Positions 21,311 through 32,069 of a DNA stretch of 51,849 nt are shown piece after piece (position 1 is the first letter of the stretch; each line of letters opens with the position of its first letter). The notes beneath the pieces were generated by a model. It was given only the letters and a program-made list of their open reading frames with translations. It ran no database searches and was not told the DNA's origin. The DNA is taken from the NCBI RefSeq assembly GCF_002000545.1, contig NZ_MLHL01000046.1:1-51849 (forward strand), read 5' to 3'. This stretch comes from Rodentibacter trehalosifermentans. GTDB taxonomy: Bacteria; Pseudomonadota; Gammaproteobacteria; Enterobacterales; Pasteurellaceae. A program made the translations under genes and the position numbers.

Positions 21311-21346
21311 AAAAAAGGCGACTTTAGCTTTTGCTTGTCGCCTTAT
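21311..21346 (-). terminator. Terminator after glpT
   Basis: AAGGCGAC and GTCGCCTT (21315-21322 and 21337-21344) form a stem that is followed by six T on the minus strand. Confidence 0.8.
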
Positions 21347-21355
21347 TTATGTAAA

Positions 21356-22798
21356 TTATTTCGTACCGTAGGTATCACCTAATTTTGCTTTGTGTTTACT
21401 TTCTTCAACCATCACAATGAAAAGGAGTAATACCGCTAAGATACCACCGGCGATCATCACATAGAAACCGCCATCCCAGCCGTAGTATTCTGCTGCCCAA
21501 CCAACCACAGCAGAAGCCGATACCGTACCGCCTAAATAACCGAATAAACCGGTGAAACCTGCTGCCGTACCTGCGGCTTTTTTCGGTGCAAGCTCAAGGG
21601 CGTGTAAGCCGATTAACATCACCGGACCATAAATTAAGAAACCGATAGTCGTCATTAAAATAAAGTCGGTTAATTGATATGGGTTTTCATACCAAGCACC
21701 GTAGCTTGCGATCTCGGCTTCCGGTGTTGCCGGGTTTTTCCATAAAGCGACAACGGCGATCGTGGTTAAAATCATAAAGATGAAACCGGTTAATCCACGT
21801 TTACCTTTGAATACATGGTCAGAAACCCAACCGCATAATAATGTGCCTGGAATTGCAGCCAATTCATAAATGGTGTAGGCCCAAGCTGTTCCCTTAATGT
21901 TGAAGTGTTTTACTTCACCTAAGTAAACCGGTGACCATTTCAACACACCGTAGCGAATTAAATAAACAAAGACGTTAGCAATGGCGATGTACCATAACAA
22001 TTTGTTTTTCACCACATAAGTCATAAAGATTTCTTTCGTGGAAAGCTCATGCTCGTAGGTTTTTTCGTTATAGTCATCAGGGTAGTCATTACGCCATTTT
22101 TCAACAGACGGCAAGCCACAAGATTGTGGGGTATCTTTCATCACAAGATAAATTGGAATAGCGATGATCATCGCTGCAATACCCGGATAGTAAAGGGCTT
22201 GTTGCCATACATCTTTCGCTGTGGCTTCTACACCGTGTGTGCTGAAATAAAGCGCGCCGGCAAGAAGCACCATAGCACCCGGTACCATACCACCAAGGTT
22301 ATGTGCAGTATTCCAAATAGAAACAATGGTTCCACGTTCGGATTTAGACCACCAGTGAACCATTGTCCGTCCGCATGGAGGCCAACCCATACCTTGGAAC
22401 CAACCGTTTAAGAAGATCATAATCCACATAACAACGATGCCGGATGTTGCCCACGGGAATAACCCCATCATGGTCATACATAAACCGGACAGCAATAAAC
22501 CGAACGGTAAAAAGACTTTCGGGTTAGAACGATCCGAAAGCATTGCCATAAAGAATTTTGACAAACCGTAAGCTAAACCGGCAGCTGTACCAACAAGACC
22601 CAACTCAGCCTTGTTATACATACCGGCTTCAATTAACCCTTTTTGAGCCAAGTCAAAGTTTGCACGCACAAAATAATAAGCGGCGTAGCCAAAGAAGATC
22701 CCTGCGAAGACCTGCCAACGTAAACGCTTATAGGTAGAATCAATTTTTTCCGCTGGAAGTTCCGCAATGTGCGGTGCGGGTTTAAATGGTCCAAACAT
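21356..22798 (-). CDS. glpT: Glycerol-3-phosphate:phosphate antiporter
   Basis: A 480-residue inner-membrane transporter of the organophosphate:phosphate antiporter group of the major facilitator superfamily, with 12 membrane segments. It exchanges external glycerol-3-phosphate for internal phosphate. Family blocks are [20 protein letters not shown], the [19 protein letters not shown] signature near residue 140, and [21 protein letters not shown] chose the ATG at 22798 (GGAGAA seven bases upstream; [10 protein letters not shown] matches E. coli MLSIFKPAPH). An open frame extends 41 codons further but that part is not conserved. It is divergent from glpABC, as in E. coli. Confidence 0.96.
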   Translation of the reverse strand: MFGPFKPAPHIAELPAEKIDSTYKRLRWQVFAGIFFGYAAYYFVRANFDLAQKGLIEAGMYNKAELGLVGTAAGLAYGLSKFFMAMLSDRSNPKVFLPFGLLLSGLCMTMMGLFPWATSGIVVMWIMIFLNGWFQGMGWPPCGRTMVHWWSKSERGTIVSIWNTAHNLGGMVPGAMVLLAGALYFSTHGVEATAKDVWQQALYYPGIAAMIIAIPIYLVMKDTPQSCGLPSVEKWRNDYPDDYNEKTYEHELSTKEIFMTYVVKNKLLWYIAIANVFVYLIRYGVLKWSPVYLGEVKHFNIKGTAWAYTIYELAAIPGTLLCGWVSDHVFKGKRGLTGFIFMILTTIAVVALWKNPATPEAEIASYGAWYENPYQLTDFILMTTIGFLIYGPVMLIGLHALELAPKKAAGTAAGFTGLFGYLGGTVSASAVVGWAAEYYGWDGGFYVMIAGGILAVLLLFIVMVEESKHKAKLGDTYGTK

Positions 22799-22906
22799 AA
22801 TTTTTCTCCAACATTTATCGTTATGGTTTTCCTTCCCGACTAAAAGGAAAGGATAGCGCGCATAATAATGAAAAATAAAAAATAAGAAAGTTTGAGAATT
22901 GAAAAA

Positions 22907-22922
22907 TGTGAGCCTGTTCACA
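22907..22922. promoter_or_regulatory. Consensus CRP site on the glpT side
   Basis: TGTGAGCCTGTTCACA matches TGTGA-N6-TCACA at all ten positions. The centre is 116 bases upstream of the glpT start. Confidence 0.75.
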
Positions 22923-22958
22923 AAAAAGTTATATTGATATGAGTGAATGCGAAAATAT

Positions 22959-22974
22959 TGTGATCTATTTCACA
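22959..22974. promoter_or_regulatory. Consensus CRP site on the glpA side
   Basis: TGTGATCTATTTCACA is a perfect match to the CRP consensus halves. Its centre is 70.5 bases upstream of the predicted glpA start point, near the class I position. It is exactly 52 bases from the other site. Confidence 0.75.
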
Positions 22975-23001
22975 GATTTATTTTCTTTTTCGCTCAAAAT
23001 G

Positions 23002-23030
23002 TTGTTAATTTAGGCGTTATTCTCTACAAT
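23002..23030 (+). promoter_or_regulatory. Predicted sigma-70 promoter of glpABC
   Basis: TTGTTA (23002-23007) and TACAAT (23025-23030) are separated by 17 bases, giving a start point near 23037. Confidence 0.6.
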
Positions 23031-23092
23031 TTGCCAAAGGTTTTTTTAGAGGTTTTGTTTTTTTATTATTTTTGTGGGCTGTGGGGGTAAAC

Positions 23093-24784
23093 ATGGGATT
23101 ATCGCCTAATTTATATCGAGATGTTGGAGATTTTTCTTCTTTATCAACAGATGTGATTATCATCGGTGGGGGGGCAACCGGCGCGGGGATTGCCCGTGAC
23201 TGTGCATTGCGGGGGATTTCCTGCATTTTATTAGAACGCCGTGATATTGCCACCGGTGCAACGGGGCGTAATCACGGGCTTTTGCATAGTGGCGCGCGTT
23301 ATGCGGTAAATGATCAGGAATCGGCGGAAGAATGTATTAAAGAAAACCGTATTTTGCGCAAAATCGCTCGTCACTGTGTGGACGAAACAGAAGGTCTATT
23401 TATTACCCTACCTGAAGATTCCCTCGACTATCAAAAAACCTTCATTGAAAGCTGTACAAAATCCGGTATTGAAGCCGTGGCGATTGATCCTCAACTTGCC
23501 AAAATAATGGAACCTTCCGTTAATCCAAATTTAGTGGGCGCTGTGGTAGTGCCTGACGGTTCCATTGATCCTTTCCGTTTAACTGCCTCCAATATGATGG
23601 ATGCGGCAGAAAACGGTGCGAAAGTTTTCACCTACTGTGAAGTGAAAAATCTCATTCGGGAAGGGGGAAAAGTCATTGGTGTTGAGGTTTATGATCATAA
23701 AAACAAAGTGAAACGCCAATTTTTTGCACCGATAGTGGTGAATGCCAGTGGGATTTGGGGACAAGGGATTGCGGAATATGCGGATCTCAAAATAAAAATG
23801 TTCCCCGCAAAAGGCGCATTGTTGGTAATGGGACACCGTATCAATAAAATGGTGATTAACCGCTGTCGTAAACCGGCAGATGCGGATATTCTTGTGCCGG
23901 GTGATACCATTTGTGTGATTGGCACCACTTCTAGCCGTATTCCTTACGATCAAATTGACAATATGGAAATTACCCCTGAAGAGGTGGATATTCTTTTCCG
24001 TGAAGGGGAAAAATTAGCGCCAAGTTTACGTCATACCCGTGTGCTTCGTGCTTATGCAGGGGTTAGACCATTAGTGGCAACGGATGATGATCCGTCCGGT
24101 CGGAATGTGAGCCGTGGTATTGTCTTATTGGATCATGCCGAGCGTGATGGCTTAGACGGATTTATCACAATAACCGGCGGTAAATTGATGACTTATCGCT
24201 TAATGGCGGAGTGGGCTACGGATTTGGTGTGCAGAAAACTGAATAAAAATGCGTCTTGTGTGACCGCAGAGCGTCCTTTGCCGGGTTCGACAGAAAGCCG
24301 CCAAGAAACCAATCAAAAAGTCATTTCATTACCAAGCACCATTCGTTATTCCGCCGTGTATCGCCACGGTGCAAGGGCAAGCCGATTGCTTCAAACAGAT
24401 CGTTTAGATCGTTCCATGGTGTGTGAATGTGAAGCGGTGACAGCTGGTGAAGTGCGTTATGCCGTTGATGAACTTGATGTGAATAATCTGGTGGATTTAC
24501 GCCGCCGCACCCGAGTGGGTATGGGAACTTGCCAAGCAGAACTTTGCGCCTGTCGTGCTGCCGGGTTGATGAACCGTTTTGAGGTTGCCACGCCTCGCCA
24601 ATCCACCACGCAACTGAATGCTTTTATGGAAGAACGTTGGCGTGGAATTCAGCCTATCGCTTGGGGCGAGGCAATTCGTGAGGCGGAATTTACCGCTTGG
24701 ATGTATGGCAGTGTATTGGGGTTGAATGATGTGAAACCCCTTGAAGAACAAGCACAACAGGGGACGGACAGTAATGAATTTTGA
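23093..24784 (+). CDS. glpA: Anaerobic glycerol-3-phosphate dehydrogenase, subunit A
   Basis: A 563-residue FAD-binding catalytic subunit that oxidises glycerol-3-phosphate to dihydroxyacetone phosphate at the membrane during anaerobic respiration. The dinucleotide-binding motif [17 protein letters not shown] is near residue 19 and [13 protein letters not shown] follows. The C-terminal [11 protein letters not shown] and [16 protein letters not shown] cysteine pattern is the [2Fe-2S]-type BFD-like domain. I chose the ATG at 23093 (GGGGGT upstream) rather than an earlier in-frame GTG. It overlaps glpB by 11 bases, the first step of a tightly packed glpABC operon. Confidence 0.96.
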   Translation: MGLSPNLYRDVGDFSSLSTDVIIIGGGATGAGIARDCALRGISCILLERRDIATGATGRNHGLLHSGARYAVNDQESAEECIKENRILRKIARHCVDETEGLFITLPEDSLDYQKTFIESCTKSGIEAVAIDPQLAKIMEPSVNPNLVGAVVVPDGSIDPFRLTASNMMDAAENGAKVFTYCEVKNLIREGGKVIGVEVYDHKNKVKRQFFAPIVVNASGIWGQGIAEYADLKIKMFPAKGALLVMGHRINKMVINRCRKPADADILVPGDTICVIGTTSSRIPYDQIDNMEITPEEVDILFREGEKLAPSLRHTRVLRAYAGVRPLVATDDDPSGRNVSRGIVLLDHAERDGLDGFITITGGKLMTYRLMAEWATDLVCRKLNKNASCVTAERPLPGSTESRQETNQKVISLPSTIRYSAVYRHGARASRLLQTDRLDRSMVCECEAVTAGEVRYAVDELDVNNLVDLRRRTRVGMGTCQAELCACRAAGLMNRFEVATPRQSTTQLNAFMEERWRGIQPIAWGEAIREAEFTAWMYGSVLGLNDVKPLEEQAQQGTDSNEF

Positions 24785-26057
24785 TGTAGCCATTATTGGT
24801 GGCGGTTTGGCAGGATTAACCTGCGGTATCGCCCTTCAACAACAGGGTAAACATTGTGTGATCATCAACAACGGACAAGCCGCTATGGATTTTGCTTCCG
24901 GTTCGTTTGATTTATTAAGCCGTTTGCCTGACGGCAGTGCGGTGGAAAATTTACCCGAAAATTTGACCGCACTTTGCAACGCATTACCGGCACATCCTTA
25001 TAGCCTATTAGGTGCAGAACAGGTGATAAGCAAAGCGCAAGCCTTTGAAGACTTGGCGCAATCGCTCAATCTTCATTTAGTCGGTTCGAGTGAAAAAAAC
25101 CACTGGCGGGTTGCGGGGCTAGGGAGTTTGCGTGGCACATGGCTTTCCCCGAATAGTGTGCCTACGGTAGAAGGGAACGAACCTTTCCCACACAAACGCA
25201 TTGCAGTGTTAGGGATTGAAGGTTATCACGATTTCCAACCGCAATTATTAGCGGCAAATTTAGTGCTTAATGCACAATTCACTCATTGCGAGGTCACCAG
25301 CGGTTTCTTGAATATTCCACAGTTAGACGAACTTCGCCAAAATGCCCGAGAGTTCCGTAGTGTCAATATCGCACAACTTTTGGAACACAAATTAGCGTTT
25401 GATGATTTAGTAAACGAAATTGTGGAGGCGGCGAAAGGGGCTGAAGCGGTCTTTTTACCGGCGTGCTTTGGGTTAGAAAATCAGGCATTTATGCGTGCGC
25501 TTCGTCAAGCCACAAAACTTGCTTTATTTGAATTGCCAACCTTGCCACCCTCATTATTGGGTATGCGTCAGTGTCTTCAATTACGCCGTCAATTTGAATC
25601 TCTCGGCGGTTTGATGATAAATGGCGACAGTGCGGTAAAGGCACATTTTGACGGCGATCGTGTGCGTTGCATTATGACGCGTTTGCATAATGATGAAGAA
25701 ATTATTGCCGATAATTTTGTGCTTGCTTCGGGGAGTTTTTTCAGCAAAGGCTTAATGTCCGAATTTGATCGAATTTTCGAACCGGTATTTTATGCCGATA
25801 TCACAGGTGTTAGCGGTTTTGATGAGAAAGATCGTTTCACTTGGACGGATAGCCGTTTTGCAAATCCGCAACCTTATCAATCGGCAGGGGTGGTGATTAA
25901 CGCCCATTGCCAAGTGCAAAAGAGCGGTCAATTTTTAACGAATTTATATGCAGTCGGGAATGTCATCGGCGGTTTTAATGCCTTAGAACTCGGCTGTGGT
26001 TCCGGGGTTGCAGTGGTGACGGCATTGACGGTTGCCGATGAAATTTTGGCGAAATAG
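24774..26057 (+). CDS. glpB: Anaerobic glycerol-3-phosphate dehydrogenase, subunit B
   Basis: A 427-residue flavoprotein subunit (419 in E. coli) that passes electrons from GlpA toward the membrane anchor GlpC. The N-terminal [21 protein letters not shown] is a classic dinucleotide-binding fold, and the C-terminal [20 protein letters not shown] closes the FAD site. I chose the ATG at 24774; the in-frame codons before it lie inside glpA and lack a better ribosome site. It contains an uptake signal near 24967. Its stop is eight bases before glpC. Confidence 0.95.
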   Translation: MNFDVAIIGGGLAGLTCGIALQQQGKHCVIINNGQAAMDFASGSFDLLSRLPDGSAVENLPENLTALCNALPAHPYSLLGAEQVISKAQAFEDLAQSLNLHLVGSSEKNHWRVAGLGSLRGTWLSPNSVPTVEGNEPFPHKRIAVLGIEGYHDFQPQLLAANLVLNAQFTHCEVTSGFLNIPQLDELRQNAREFRSVNIAQLLEHKLAFDDLVNEIVEAAKGAEAVFLPACFGLENQAFMRALRQATKLALFELPTLPPSLLGMRQCLQLRRQFESLGGLMINGDSAVKAHFDGDRVRCIMTRLHNDEEIIADNFVLASGSFFSKGLMSEFDRIFEPVFYADITGVSGFDEKDRFTWTDSRFANPQPYQSAGVVINAHCQVQKSGQFLTNLYAVGNVIGGFNALELGCGSGVAVVTALTVADEILAK

Positions 26058-26065
26058 GGAGCGAT

Positions 26066-27346
26066 ATGGATACCAATATTCAACGATTAATTGAGAGCGC
26101 AAAACAATCGCTTAATTCGGCCTCAAGCCATCAATATATTGATGAAAGTTTTGAAAGTTGTATTAAATGTACTGCCTGTACTGCCGTTTGCCCGGTTTCC
26201 CGTAATAACCCGCTTTATCCCGGCCCGAAACAGTCCGGCCCTGATGGGGAGCGTTTGCGTTTAAAATCCGCCGAACTTTATGACGAAGCCCTTAAATACT
26301 GCACCAACTGTAAGCGTTGTGAAGTGGCTTGTCCGTCTGATGTTAAAATTGGTGACCTCATTGTTCGGGCGCGCAATAATCATCTGGCACAACAGAAAAA
26401 ACCGTTGATGAACAAATTGCGTGATGCCATTTTGAGTAACACCGATGTGATGGGCAAACTCAACACACCTCTTGCGCCGATTGTAAATACCATCACCGGA
26501 TTAAGCGCAACAAAATTTGTGCTTGAGAAAACTCTCAATATCAGCAAAAAACGCACCTTACCAAAATATGCCTTTGGCACATTTCGTAGCTGGTATATGA
26601 AAAATGCCCTGGAAGCGCAGAAAAAGTTTGAACATAAAGTGGCGTATTTTCATGGCTGTTATGTGAACTATAACAATCCCCAACTGGGCAAAGAATTTTT
26701 GAAAGTATTCAATGCCATGGGGATTGGCGTGATGTTGTTGGAAAAAGAAAAATGCTGCGGTTTACCTTTAACGGTGAATGGTTTTCCTGAGCGTGCACGC
26801 AATATTGCTCAATTCAATACCAATTTTATCGGCAAAATAGTGGACGAAAATGGCTTGGAGGTGATTAGCGAAGCCTCAAGTTGTGCGTTAAATTTACGGG
26901 ATGAATATCATCATATTTTGGGCATCGACAATGCTAAAGTTCGCCCACATATCCATATGGTGACCCCTTTCTTATATCGGCTTTTTAAAGAGGGGAAACG
27001 CTTACCATTGAAGCCGCTGAAATTGCGGGTGGCATACCACACGGCGTGCCATGTCGAAAAAGCAGGTTGGGCACCTTACACATTGGAAGTGTTGAAACAA
27101 ATTCCGGGATTGGAAATCATTATGTTGCCATCACAATGTTGTGGCATTGCCGGTACTTATGGTTTTAAAGCGGAAAACTATGATACCGCACAAGCCATTG
27201 GGAAAAGCTTATTTGAGCATATCAACGAAGGCGGATTTGATTATGTGATTTCCGAATGCCAAACCTGTAAATGGCAAATTGATATGTCATCTAATGTAAC
27301 CTGTATTCACCCATTGACTCTGCTTTGTCAGTCGATGGAAGCTTAG
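26066..27346 (+). CDS. glpC: Anaerobic glycerol-3-phosphate dehydrogenase, iron-sulfur subunit C
   Basis: A 426-residue membrane-associated electron-transfer subunit. Two [4Fe-4S] motifs are visible: C32, C35, C38, C42 (CIKCTACTAVCP) and C79, C82, C85, C89 (CTNCKRCEVACP). Two CCG-type cysteine-rich domains follow, with CCGLPL and CCGIAGTYG, as in heterodisulfide reductase subunits. It delivers electrons from GlpAB to menaquinone, for example for fumarate or nitrate respiration. AGGGAG precedes the ATG. It is the last gene of the operon before a strong terminator. Confidence 0.96.
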   Translation: MDTNIQRLIESAKQSLNSASSHQYIDESFESCIKCTACTAVCPVSRNNPLYPGPKQSGPDGERLRLKSAELYDEALKYCTNCKRCEVACPSDVKIGDLIVRARNNHLAQQKKPLMNKLRDAILSNTDVMGKLNTPLAPIVNTITGLSATKFVLEKTLNISKKRTLPKYAFGTFRSWYMKNALEAQKKFEHKVAYFHGCYVNYNNPQLGKEFLKVFNAMGIGVMLLEKEKCCGLPLTVNGFPERARNIAQFNTNFIGKIVDENGLEVISEASSCALNLRDEYHHILGIDNAKVRPHIHMVTPFLYRLFKEGKRLPLKPLKLRVAYHTACHVEKAGWAPYTLEVLKQIPGLEIIMLPSQCCGIAGTYGFKAENYDTAQAIGKSLFEHINEGGFDYVISECQTCKWQIDMSSNVTCIHPLTLLCQSMEA

Positions 27347-27416
27347 AGAAAAAGGGATTTAGGTTTTATTTCCTCAAATCATAATGATTGACTGATTAAC
27401 CCAATTTAACTATAAA

Positions 27417-27458
27417 AAAATCTGCACCTTAGTTAATTTTTAAGGTGCAGATTCGTTT
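27417..27458. terminator. Bidirectional terminator between glpC and galU
   Basis: AATCTGCACCTTA and TAAGGTGCAGATT form a 13-bp perfect stem with a 9-base loop. A-rich and T-rich flanks serve convergent genes. Confidence 0.9.
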
Positions 27459-27479
27459 TAATCAATGTTTTCAGTATGT

Positions 27480-28367
27480 TTATAGTGTTTTCGCAAGATT
27501 TTTAATAAAGGCTTTGAAATCTTTGCCTAACTTTTCATGGCGAATACTATATTCCACAAAGGCTTCCAGGTAACCGATTTTATCACCACAATCAAAAGAT
27601 TCGCCGGTCATATGAAATGCTTCTACGGTTTCTTTTTCGATGAGCATATCAATTGCATCGGTTAATTGGATCTCATCGCCAACTCCAACCGGCGTTCTTT
27701 CCAATAAATCCCAAATTGCCGCTGAAAAAACATAGCGCCCTACAACGGCAAGGTTAGAGGGAGCATTTTCAATGGAGGGCTTCTCGACAATACTTTCTAT
27801 CTTCGCACTTTCCCCGGCTTGTAATGCCACGCCGCCACAATCAGCGATACCATAGCTACTTACATCTTCTTGATCGACCGGAGCCACCATAATTTGGCTG
27901 GCTTGGGTTTCATTGAAACGTTTAATCATTGCCGCTAAGTTCTCTTTTTGCTGATCTGCACTAAAATGAGCAAGCAAAACATCAGGGAGAACCACTGCAA
28001 AAGGCTCATTACCCACTAATGGTCGACCACATAACACGGCATGCCCCAGCCCTTTCGCATTACCCTGACGAACATGCATAATCGTCACATCTTTTGGGCA
28101 AATAGAACGCACTTCTTCAAGAAGCTGGCGTTTAACACGTTTTTCCAACATTGTTTCAAGCTCAAAAGATGTATCAAAATGGTTTTCGATAGCATTTTTT
28201 GATGAATGGGTTACAAGCACGATTTCTCTAATACCGGCAGCCACACACTCATTTACCACGTATTGAATCAGTGGTTTATCTACCAACGTGAGCATCTCTT
28301 TTGGAATTGCCTTCGTGGCAGGTAACATACGCGTGCCTAAACCGGCGACGGGAATAATTACTTTCAT
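27480..28367 (-). CDS. galU: UTP--glucose-1-phosphate uridylyltransferase
   Basis: A 295-residue cytosolic enzyme that makes UDP-glucose from glucose-1-phosphate and UTP, the donor for LOS heptose/hexose extensions and galactose metabolism. The nucleotidyltransferase signature [23 protein letters not shown] is at the N-terminus. The start at 28367 gives the length I recall for H. influenzae GalU; an ATG four codons earlier lacks any ribosome site. It lies 28 bases after csrA and is probably co-transcribed with it. Confidence 0.95.
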   Translation of the reverse strand: MKVIIPVAGLGTRMLPATKAIPKEMLTLVDKPLIQYVVNECVAAGIREIVLVTHSSKNAIENHFDTSFELETMLEKRVKRQLLEEVRSICPKDVTIMHVRQGNAKGLGHAVLCGRPLVGNEPFAVVLPDVLLAHFSADQQKENLAAMIKRFNETQASQIMVAPVDQEDVSSYGIADCGGVALQAGESAKIESIVEKPSIENAPSNLAVVGRYVFSAAIWDLLERTPVGVGDEIQLTDAIDMLIEKETVEAFHMTGESFDCGDKIGYLEAFVEYSIRHEKLGKDFKAFIKNLAKTL

Positions 28368-28395
28368 ACTAAAATCCATTAATTATTTTGAATAA

Positions 28396-28587
28396 TCAAG
28401 CTGAATCATTGGAAGATTCATCTTGAGCCTGCTTAATTCGTTGGTAAATTTCTTCTCGGTGAACGGATACTTCTTTAGGCGCTTGAACACCGAGTTTTAC
28501 TTGGTTTCCACGTACACTCAAAACCGTGATAGAAATATCGTCTCCAATAAGTACACTTTCGCCAACTTTACGAGTTAAGATTAACAT
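28396..28587 (-). CDS. csrA: Carbon storage regulator CsrA
   Basis: A 63-residue RNA-binding post-transcriptional regulator that binds GGA-containing leaders and controls glycogen, gluconeogenesis, motility or biofilm genes. The start [18 protein letters not shown] and the [10 protein letters not shown] segment are diagnostic; L4 and R44 of the RNA-binding surface are present. AAGGAG precedes the ATG. The order alaS-csrA is conserved in gamma-proteobacteria. Confidence 0.97.
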   Translation of the reverse strand: MLILTRKVGESVLIGDDISITVLSVRGNQVKLGVQAPKEVSVHREEIYQRIKQAQDESSNDSA

Positions 28588-28668
28588 CTTTTATCTCCTT
28601 AGTTTGCATTTATTAGATATCCCTATCAATCAAGGAACGGTTGGCAATCCCACCAACCAAGGCTTGTA

Positions 28669-31293
28669 CTACAGATTTTCGTTTAACCAGTTCTGTGCCA
28701 CTTTTAATGCCTGTGCCACATTTTCCGGTTGGGAGCCTCCTGCCATTGCCATATCCGGGCGACCACCGCCTTTACCACCAACCTGCTGAGCCATTAAATT
28801 CACCAGCTCACCAGCTTTTACTTTAGTAGTTAAATCGCTTGTCACACCAACGACGAGGTTGACTTTTTCATCTAAAACCGATGCAAATACAATGACGCCC
28901 GAGCTAAGCTGATTTTTTAAATCATCAACCATAACACGAAGCGATTTTGTTTCAATTCCATCAAGTTGATGGATAACCACAGAAACATGATTAATTTTGA
29001 CCGCACTTTTCGCCAAATCCGAACCTGCTTGCATTGCAGCCTTTTCTTTTAAACTGTGCAGTTCTTTTTCCCCTTTCTTCGCTTTGTCTTGAAGCTGCTG
29101 GATTTTCTCCGTAAGGGTATTAACATCCGATTTCAATAATTCTGCACTTTGGTTCAAAATACGCTGTTGATTTAAAATCCAATCTATCGCATTTTCCCCT
29201 GTTACAGCTTCAATACGACGAATACCTGCGGCAACGGCAGTTTCAGCGGTAATTTTAAATAAACCGATATCGCCGGTTCGTTTTGCATGGATACCGCCGC
29301 AGAGTTCAATAGAGAAATCGCCCATGGTTAGCACACGAACCTGATCGGCGTATTTTTCACCAAAGAGAGCCATTGCACCTTTTGCTTTTGCCGATTCAAT
29401 ATCCATAATATCTGTTTGGATAGGGAAATTGGCTCGAACTTTTTGATTCACAAGACGCTCTATTTCCGCCAGCTGCGCTTTACTTATCGCTTCAGGGTGA
29501 GAAAAATCAAAACGTAATGCGTTGTCTGCTACAAGCGACCCTTTTTGAACTACATGCGTACCTAATAATTGACGTAGTGCAGCGTGCAACAAGTGCGTTG
29601 CGGAATGGTTAAGTGAGGTTTGATGGCGACGCTCAATATCTACCACCGCATTCACGGTTTGACCAACCGATAATGAGCCTTGCTCTAATTCACCAATATG
29701 CCCAAATACTTGACCATACTTTTGAGTATCTTTTACTTGGAAAACCAAGCTTTGAGCGGATAAATAGCCGCTGTCGCCAATTTGACCGCCTGATTCTGCA
29801 TAGAATGGGGTATTTTCTAATACCACTACTGCACTTTGACCTGCAGAAATTTGTTCGACTGATTTACCGTCATGGAAAAGTGCGGTCACTTTTGCCAAAG
29901 ATTCCGATTCGGTATAGCCTTCAAATTTCGTTTCACCTTCCACACGAATGACATTGTTGTAATCAACACCAAACTGGCTTGCAGCCTGTGCTCGGGTGCG
30001 TTGTGCTTCCATTTCCCGCTCAAAACCGGCTTCATCAATAATAATATTGCGCTCACGGCAGACATCAGCGGTAAGATCCAATGGGAAACCATAGGTGTCG
30101 TAAAGTTTAAATGCCACTTCACCGGAAAGCACTCCGTTTTTCACTTCGGCAAGTGCTTCATCCAAAAGTGTCAACCCACGTTCTAACGTACGGGCAAACT
30201 GTTCTTCTTCTAAACGCAATAATTTTTCAACATTCGCTTGCTTTTCTTTTACATCTTGACCGGCCTGAGCCATCACTTTAATTAAAGTCGGCACCAATTT
30301 ATAGAAAAAGGCTTCTTTTGCACCTAATAAATGACCATGACGTACAGCTCGGCGGATAATGCGGCGTAACACATAACCCCGACCTTCATTTGACGGAATC
30401 ACACCATCTGCAATTAAGTAAGCACAAGAACGAATGTGGTCTGCGATCACACGCAACGATTTATTCGCTAAATCGGTGGTTCCCACAATTTCTGCGGTTT
30501 TCGCAATTAATGTTTTAAATATATCAATATCGTAGTTTGAATTGACATGTTGCAATACGGCTGAAATCCGTTCTAATCCCATTCCGGTATCTACTGACGG
30601 ACGTGGCAATTTTTCCATTGTACCGTCAGCCAAACGGTTGTATTGCATAAATACCACGTTCCAGATTTCGATGTAACGGTCGCCATCTTCTTCTGGTGAA
30701 CCCGGTGGTCCGCCCCAAATATGATCACCGTGATCATAAAAAATTTCAGTACAAGGACCACAAGGACCGGTATCGCCCATCGCCCAGAAATTATCAGAGG
30801 CATAAGGTGCACCTTTGTTATCGCCAATGCGGATGATACGCTCTACCGGTATACCCACCTCTTTATTCCAAATATCGTAAGCTTCGTTATCCGTTTCATA
30901 AACTGTCACCCACAATTTTTCTTTTGGCAAACTAAGCCATTGCGGAGAGGTTAAAAACTCCCAAGCAAATTTAATGGCATCATGTTTGAAATAATCACCA
31001 AAACTGAAATTGCCAAGCATTTCAAAAAAAGTATGGTGACGGGCCGTGTATCCCACATTTTCTAAGTCATTATGTTTTCCACCTGCGCGCACACAGCGTT
31101 GTGCGGTGGTTGCACGGGAATACGGGCGTTTATCCAAACCAAGGAAGACATCCTTAAATTGATTCATTCCTGCATTGGTAAAAAGTAGCGTAGGATCATT
31201 TTCAGGGACAAGCGAGCTGCTTGCGATCACTTGATGTCCTTTGCTATGGAAAAAATCAAGGAAAGATTGTCTGATTTCCGCTGTTGTTTTCAT
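28669..31293 (-). CDS. alaS: Alanyl-tRNA synthetase
   Basis: An 874-residue class II synthetase, the usual length (876 in E. coli). It has the catalytic N-terminus ([41 protein letters not shown]), an editing domain with the zinc-binding [11 protein letters not shown] and [13 protein letters not shown] blocks, and a C-terminal C-Ala domain with a coiled coil and the glycine-rich [18 protein letters not shown]. It corrects Ser and Gly mischarging. Two uptake signals lie within the gene (about 29000 and 29877). Confidence 0.97.
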   Translation of the reverse strand: MKTTAEIRQSFLDFFHSKGHQVIASSSLVPENDPTLLFTNAGMNQFKDVFLGLDKRPYSRATTAQRCVRAGGKHNDLENVGYTARHHTFFEMLGNFSFGDYFKHDAIKFAWEFLTSPQWLSLPKEKLWVTVYETDNEAYDIWNKEVGIPVERIIRIGDNKGAPYASDNFWAMGDTGPCGPCTEIFYDHGDHIWGGPPGSPEEDGDRYIEIWNVVFMQYNRLADGTMEKLPRPSVDTGMGLERISAVLQHVNSNYDIDIFKTLIAKTAEIVGTTDLANKSLRVIADHIRSCAYLIADGVIPSNEGRGYVLRRIIRRAVRHGHLLGAKEAFFYKLVPTLIKVMAQAGQDVKEKQANVEKLLRLEEEQFARTLERGLTLLDEALAEVKNGVLSGEVAFKLYDTYGFPLDLTADVCRERNIIIDEAGFEREMEAQRTRAQAASQFGVDYNNVIRVEGETKFEGYTESESLAKVTALFHDGKSVEQISAGQSAVVVLENTPFYAESGGQIGDSGYLSAQSLVFQVKDTQKYGQVFGHIGELEQGSLSVGQTVNAVVDIERRHQTSLNHSATHLLHAALRQLLGTHVVQKGSLVADNALRFDFSHPEAISKAQLAEIERLVNQKVRANFPIQTDIMDIESAKAKGAMALFGEKYADQVRVLTMGDFSIELCGGIHAKRTGDIGLFKITAETAVAAGIRRIEAVTGENAIDWILNQQRILNQSAELLKSDVNTLTEKIQQLQDKAKKGEKELHSLKEKAAMQAGSDLAKSAVKINHVSVVIHQLDGIETKSLRVMVDDLKNQLSSGVIVFASVLDEKVNLVVGVTSDLTTKVKAGELVNLMAQQVGGKGGGRPDMAMAGGSQPENVAQALKVAQNWLNENL

Positions 31294-31485
31294 CGTAAAC
31301 CTATTGTTAAAAATAATTTAAAGTTAAAAAAACTAAAACGCACTATTCTTGCATATTTTTCAAGTTTATAAAAAGGCTTTTTAATTATACTCAGCTGCCT
31401 TTGTTGATTATTTAAGCTACTTATTGTTTTTCCGACAAAAGACAGGCTGAAAATAAATTATATTGACTAATTACTGAAAAATAAA

Positions 31486-31521
31486 AACCGCACTTCACTA
31501 CGAAATTTGAGAAGTGCGGTT
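31486..31521 (-). terminator. Inverted uptake-signal terminator after uspA
   Basis: AACCGCACTTC and GAAGTGCGGTT (31486-31496 and 31511-31521) form an 11-bp stem with a 14-base loop. The 264-base gap upstream of alaS shows no further gene. Confidence 0.6.
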
Positions 31522-31557
31522 AAAATTTATCTTAGATTGCTAATAAACAAGCGCCAC

Positions 31558-31983
31558 TTATTCGTCACGAAGTGGAACAACTAACATATCAATCTTAATG
31601 CTATTCATCACTTGACGTGTAGATGACATTAATTTACTCCAAAAATCTTGATGATGACCCGTTACCAATAAATCAACATCATACTGCTCAATTGCATCGG
31701 TAAGCACCTGACGTAAATCACCGCTACCACTCAATTTTTCCTGAATCGGATAACCTGCATTTTCAGCGAGGTCTAATAACGCCTTTTGAGTTTCACTTGA
31801 AATTCGATCTTGCATAGAAGACATATTGACATCAATCAACCCCGTGTAAAGATCCGAAAAATTCACATCAACATGGATAATTGAAAGCTTCGCATCATGG
31901 CGTTTGGCAATGCCGGCAGCTTTTTTCACTAAAAAAGCACTTTCATCGGAAAGATCCACGGCGACTAAAACATGTTTATACAT
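31558..31983 (-). CDS. uspA: Universal stress protein A
   Basis: A 141-residue small cytosolic stress protein of the UspA family (E. coli UspA 144). It starts [15 protein letters not shown], the family beta-1/loop signature, and has the [15 protein letters not shown] segment. It lacks the full G-x2-G-x9-GS ATP-binding motif, as is normal for the UspA subgroup. The ATG at 31983 with AAGGAG upstream is preferred over an earlier in-frame ATG at 32028. A CRP-like site sits about 41.5 bases before the likely start point. Confidence 0.93.
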   Translation of the reverse strand: MYKHVLVAVDLSDESAFLVKKAAGIAKRHDAKLSIIHVDVNFSDLYTGLIDVNMSSMQDRISSETQKALLDLAENAGYPIQEKLSGSGDLRQVLTDAIEQYDVDLLVTGHHQDFWSKLMSSTRQVMNSIKIDMLVVPLRDE

Positions 31984-32026
31984 AATCGACTCCTTATCTG
32001 ATTGAGTTTGTCTTTCTTTTGAATGC

Positions 32027-32069
32027 ATAGTAGCATTTCAATCATCAAAAAAACTTGCACTAGATCACA
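32027..32069 (-). promoter_or_regulatory. Possible class II CRP promoter of uspA
   Basis: On the minus strand TGTGATCTAGTGCAAG has a perfect left half and a weak right half. It is centred at 32061.5. A -10 TACTAT at 32032-32027 gives a start near 32020, so the site is at -41.5. It overlaps the last codons of pepP. Confidence 0.4.

Noticed and set aside
22049-22411. 120-codon open frame antisense to glpT
   Set aside because: It lies fully inside glpT on the other strand, with no ribosome site or recognisable protein features.
22799-22921. 41-codon N-terminal extension of glpT
   Set aside because: It has no similarity to GlpT proteins and overlaps a perfect CRP site; a good ribosome site precedes the ATG at 22798.
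28639-28658. GGTTGG / CCAACC hairpin between alaS and csrA as a terminator
   Set aside because: No T-run follows on the minus strand; alaS and csrA may be partly co-transcribed.
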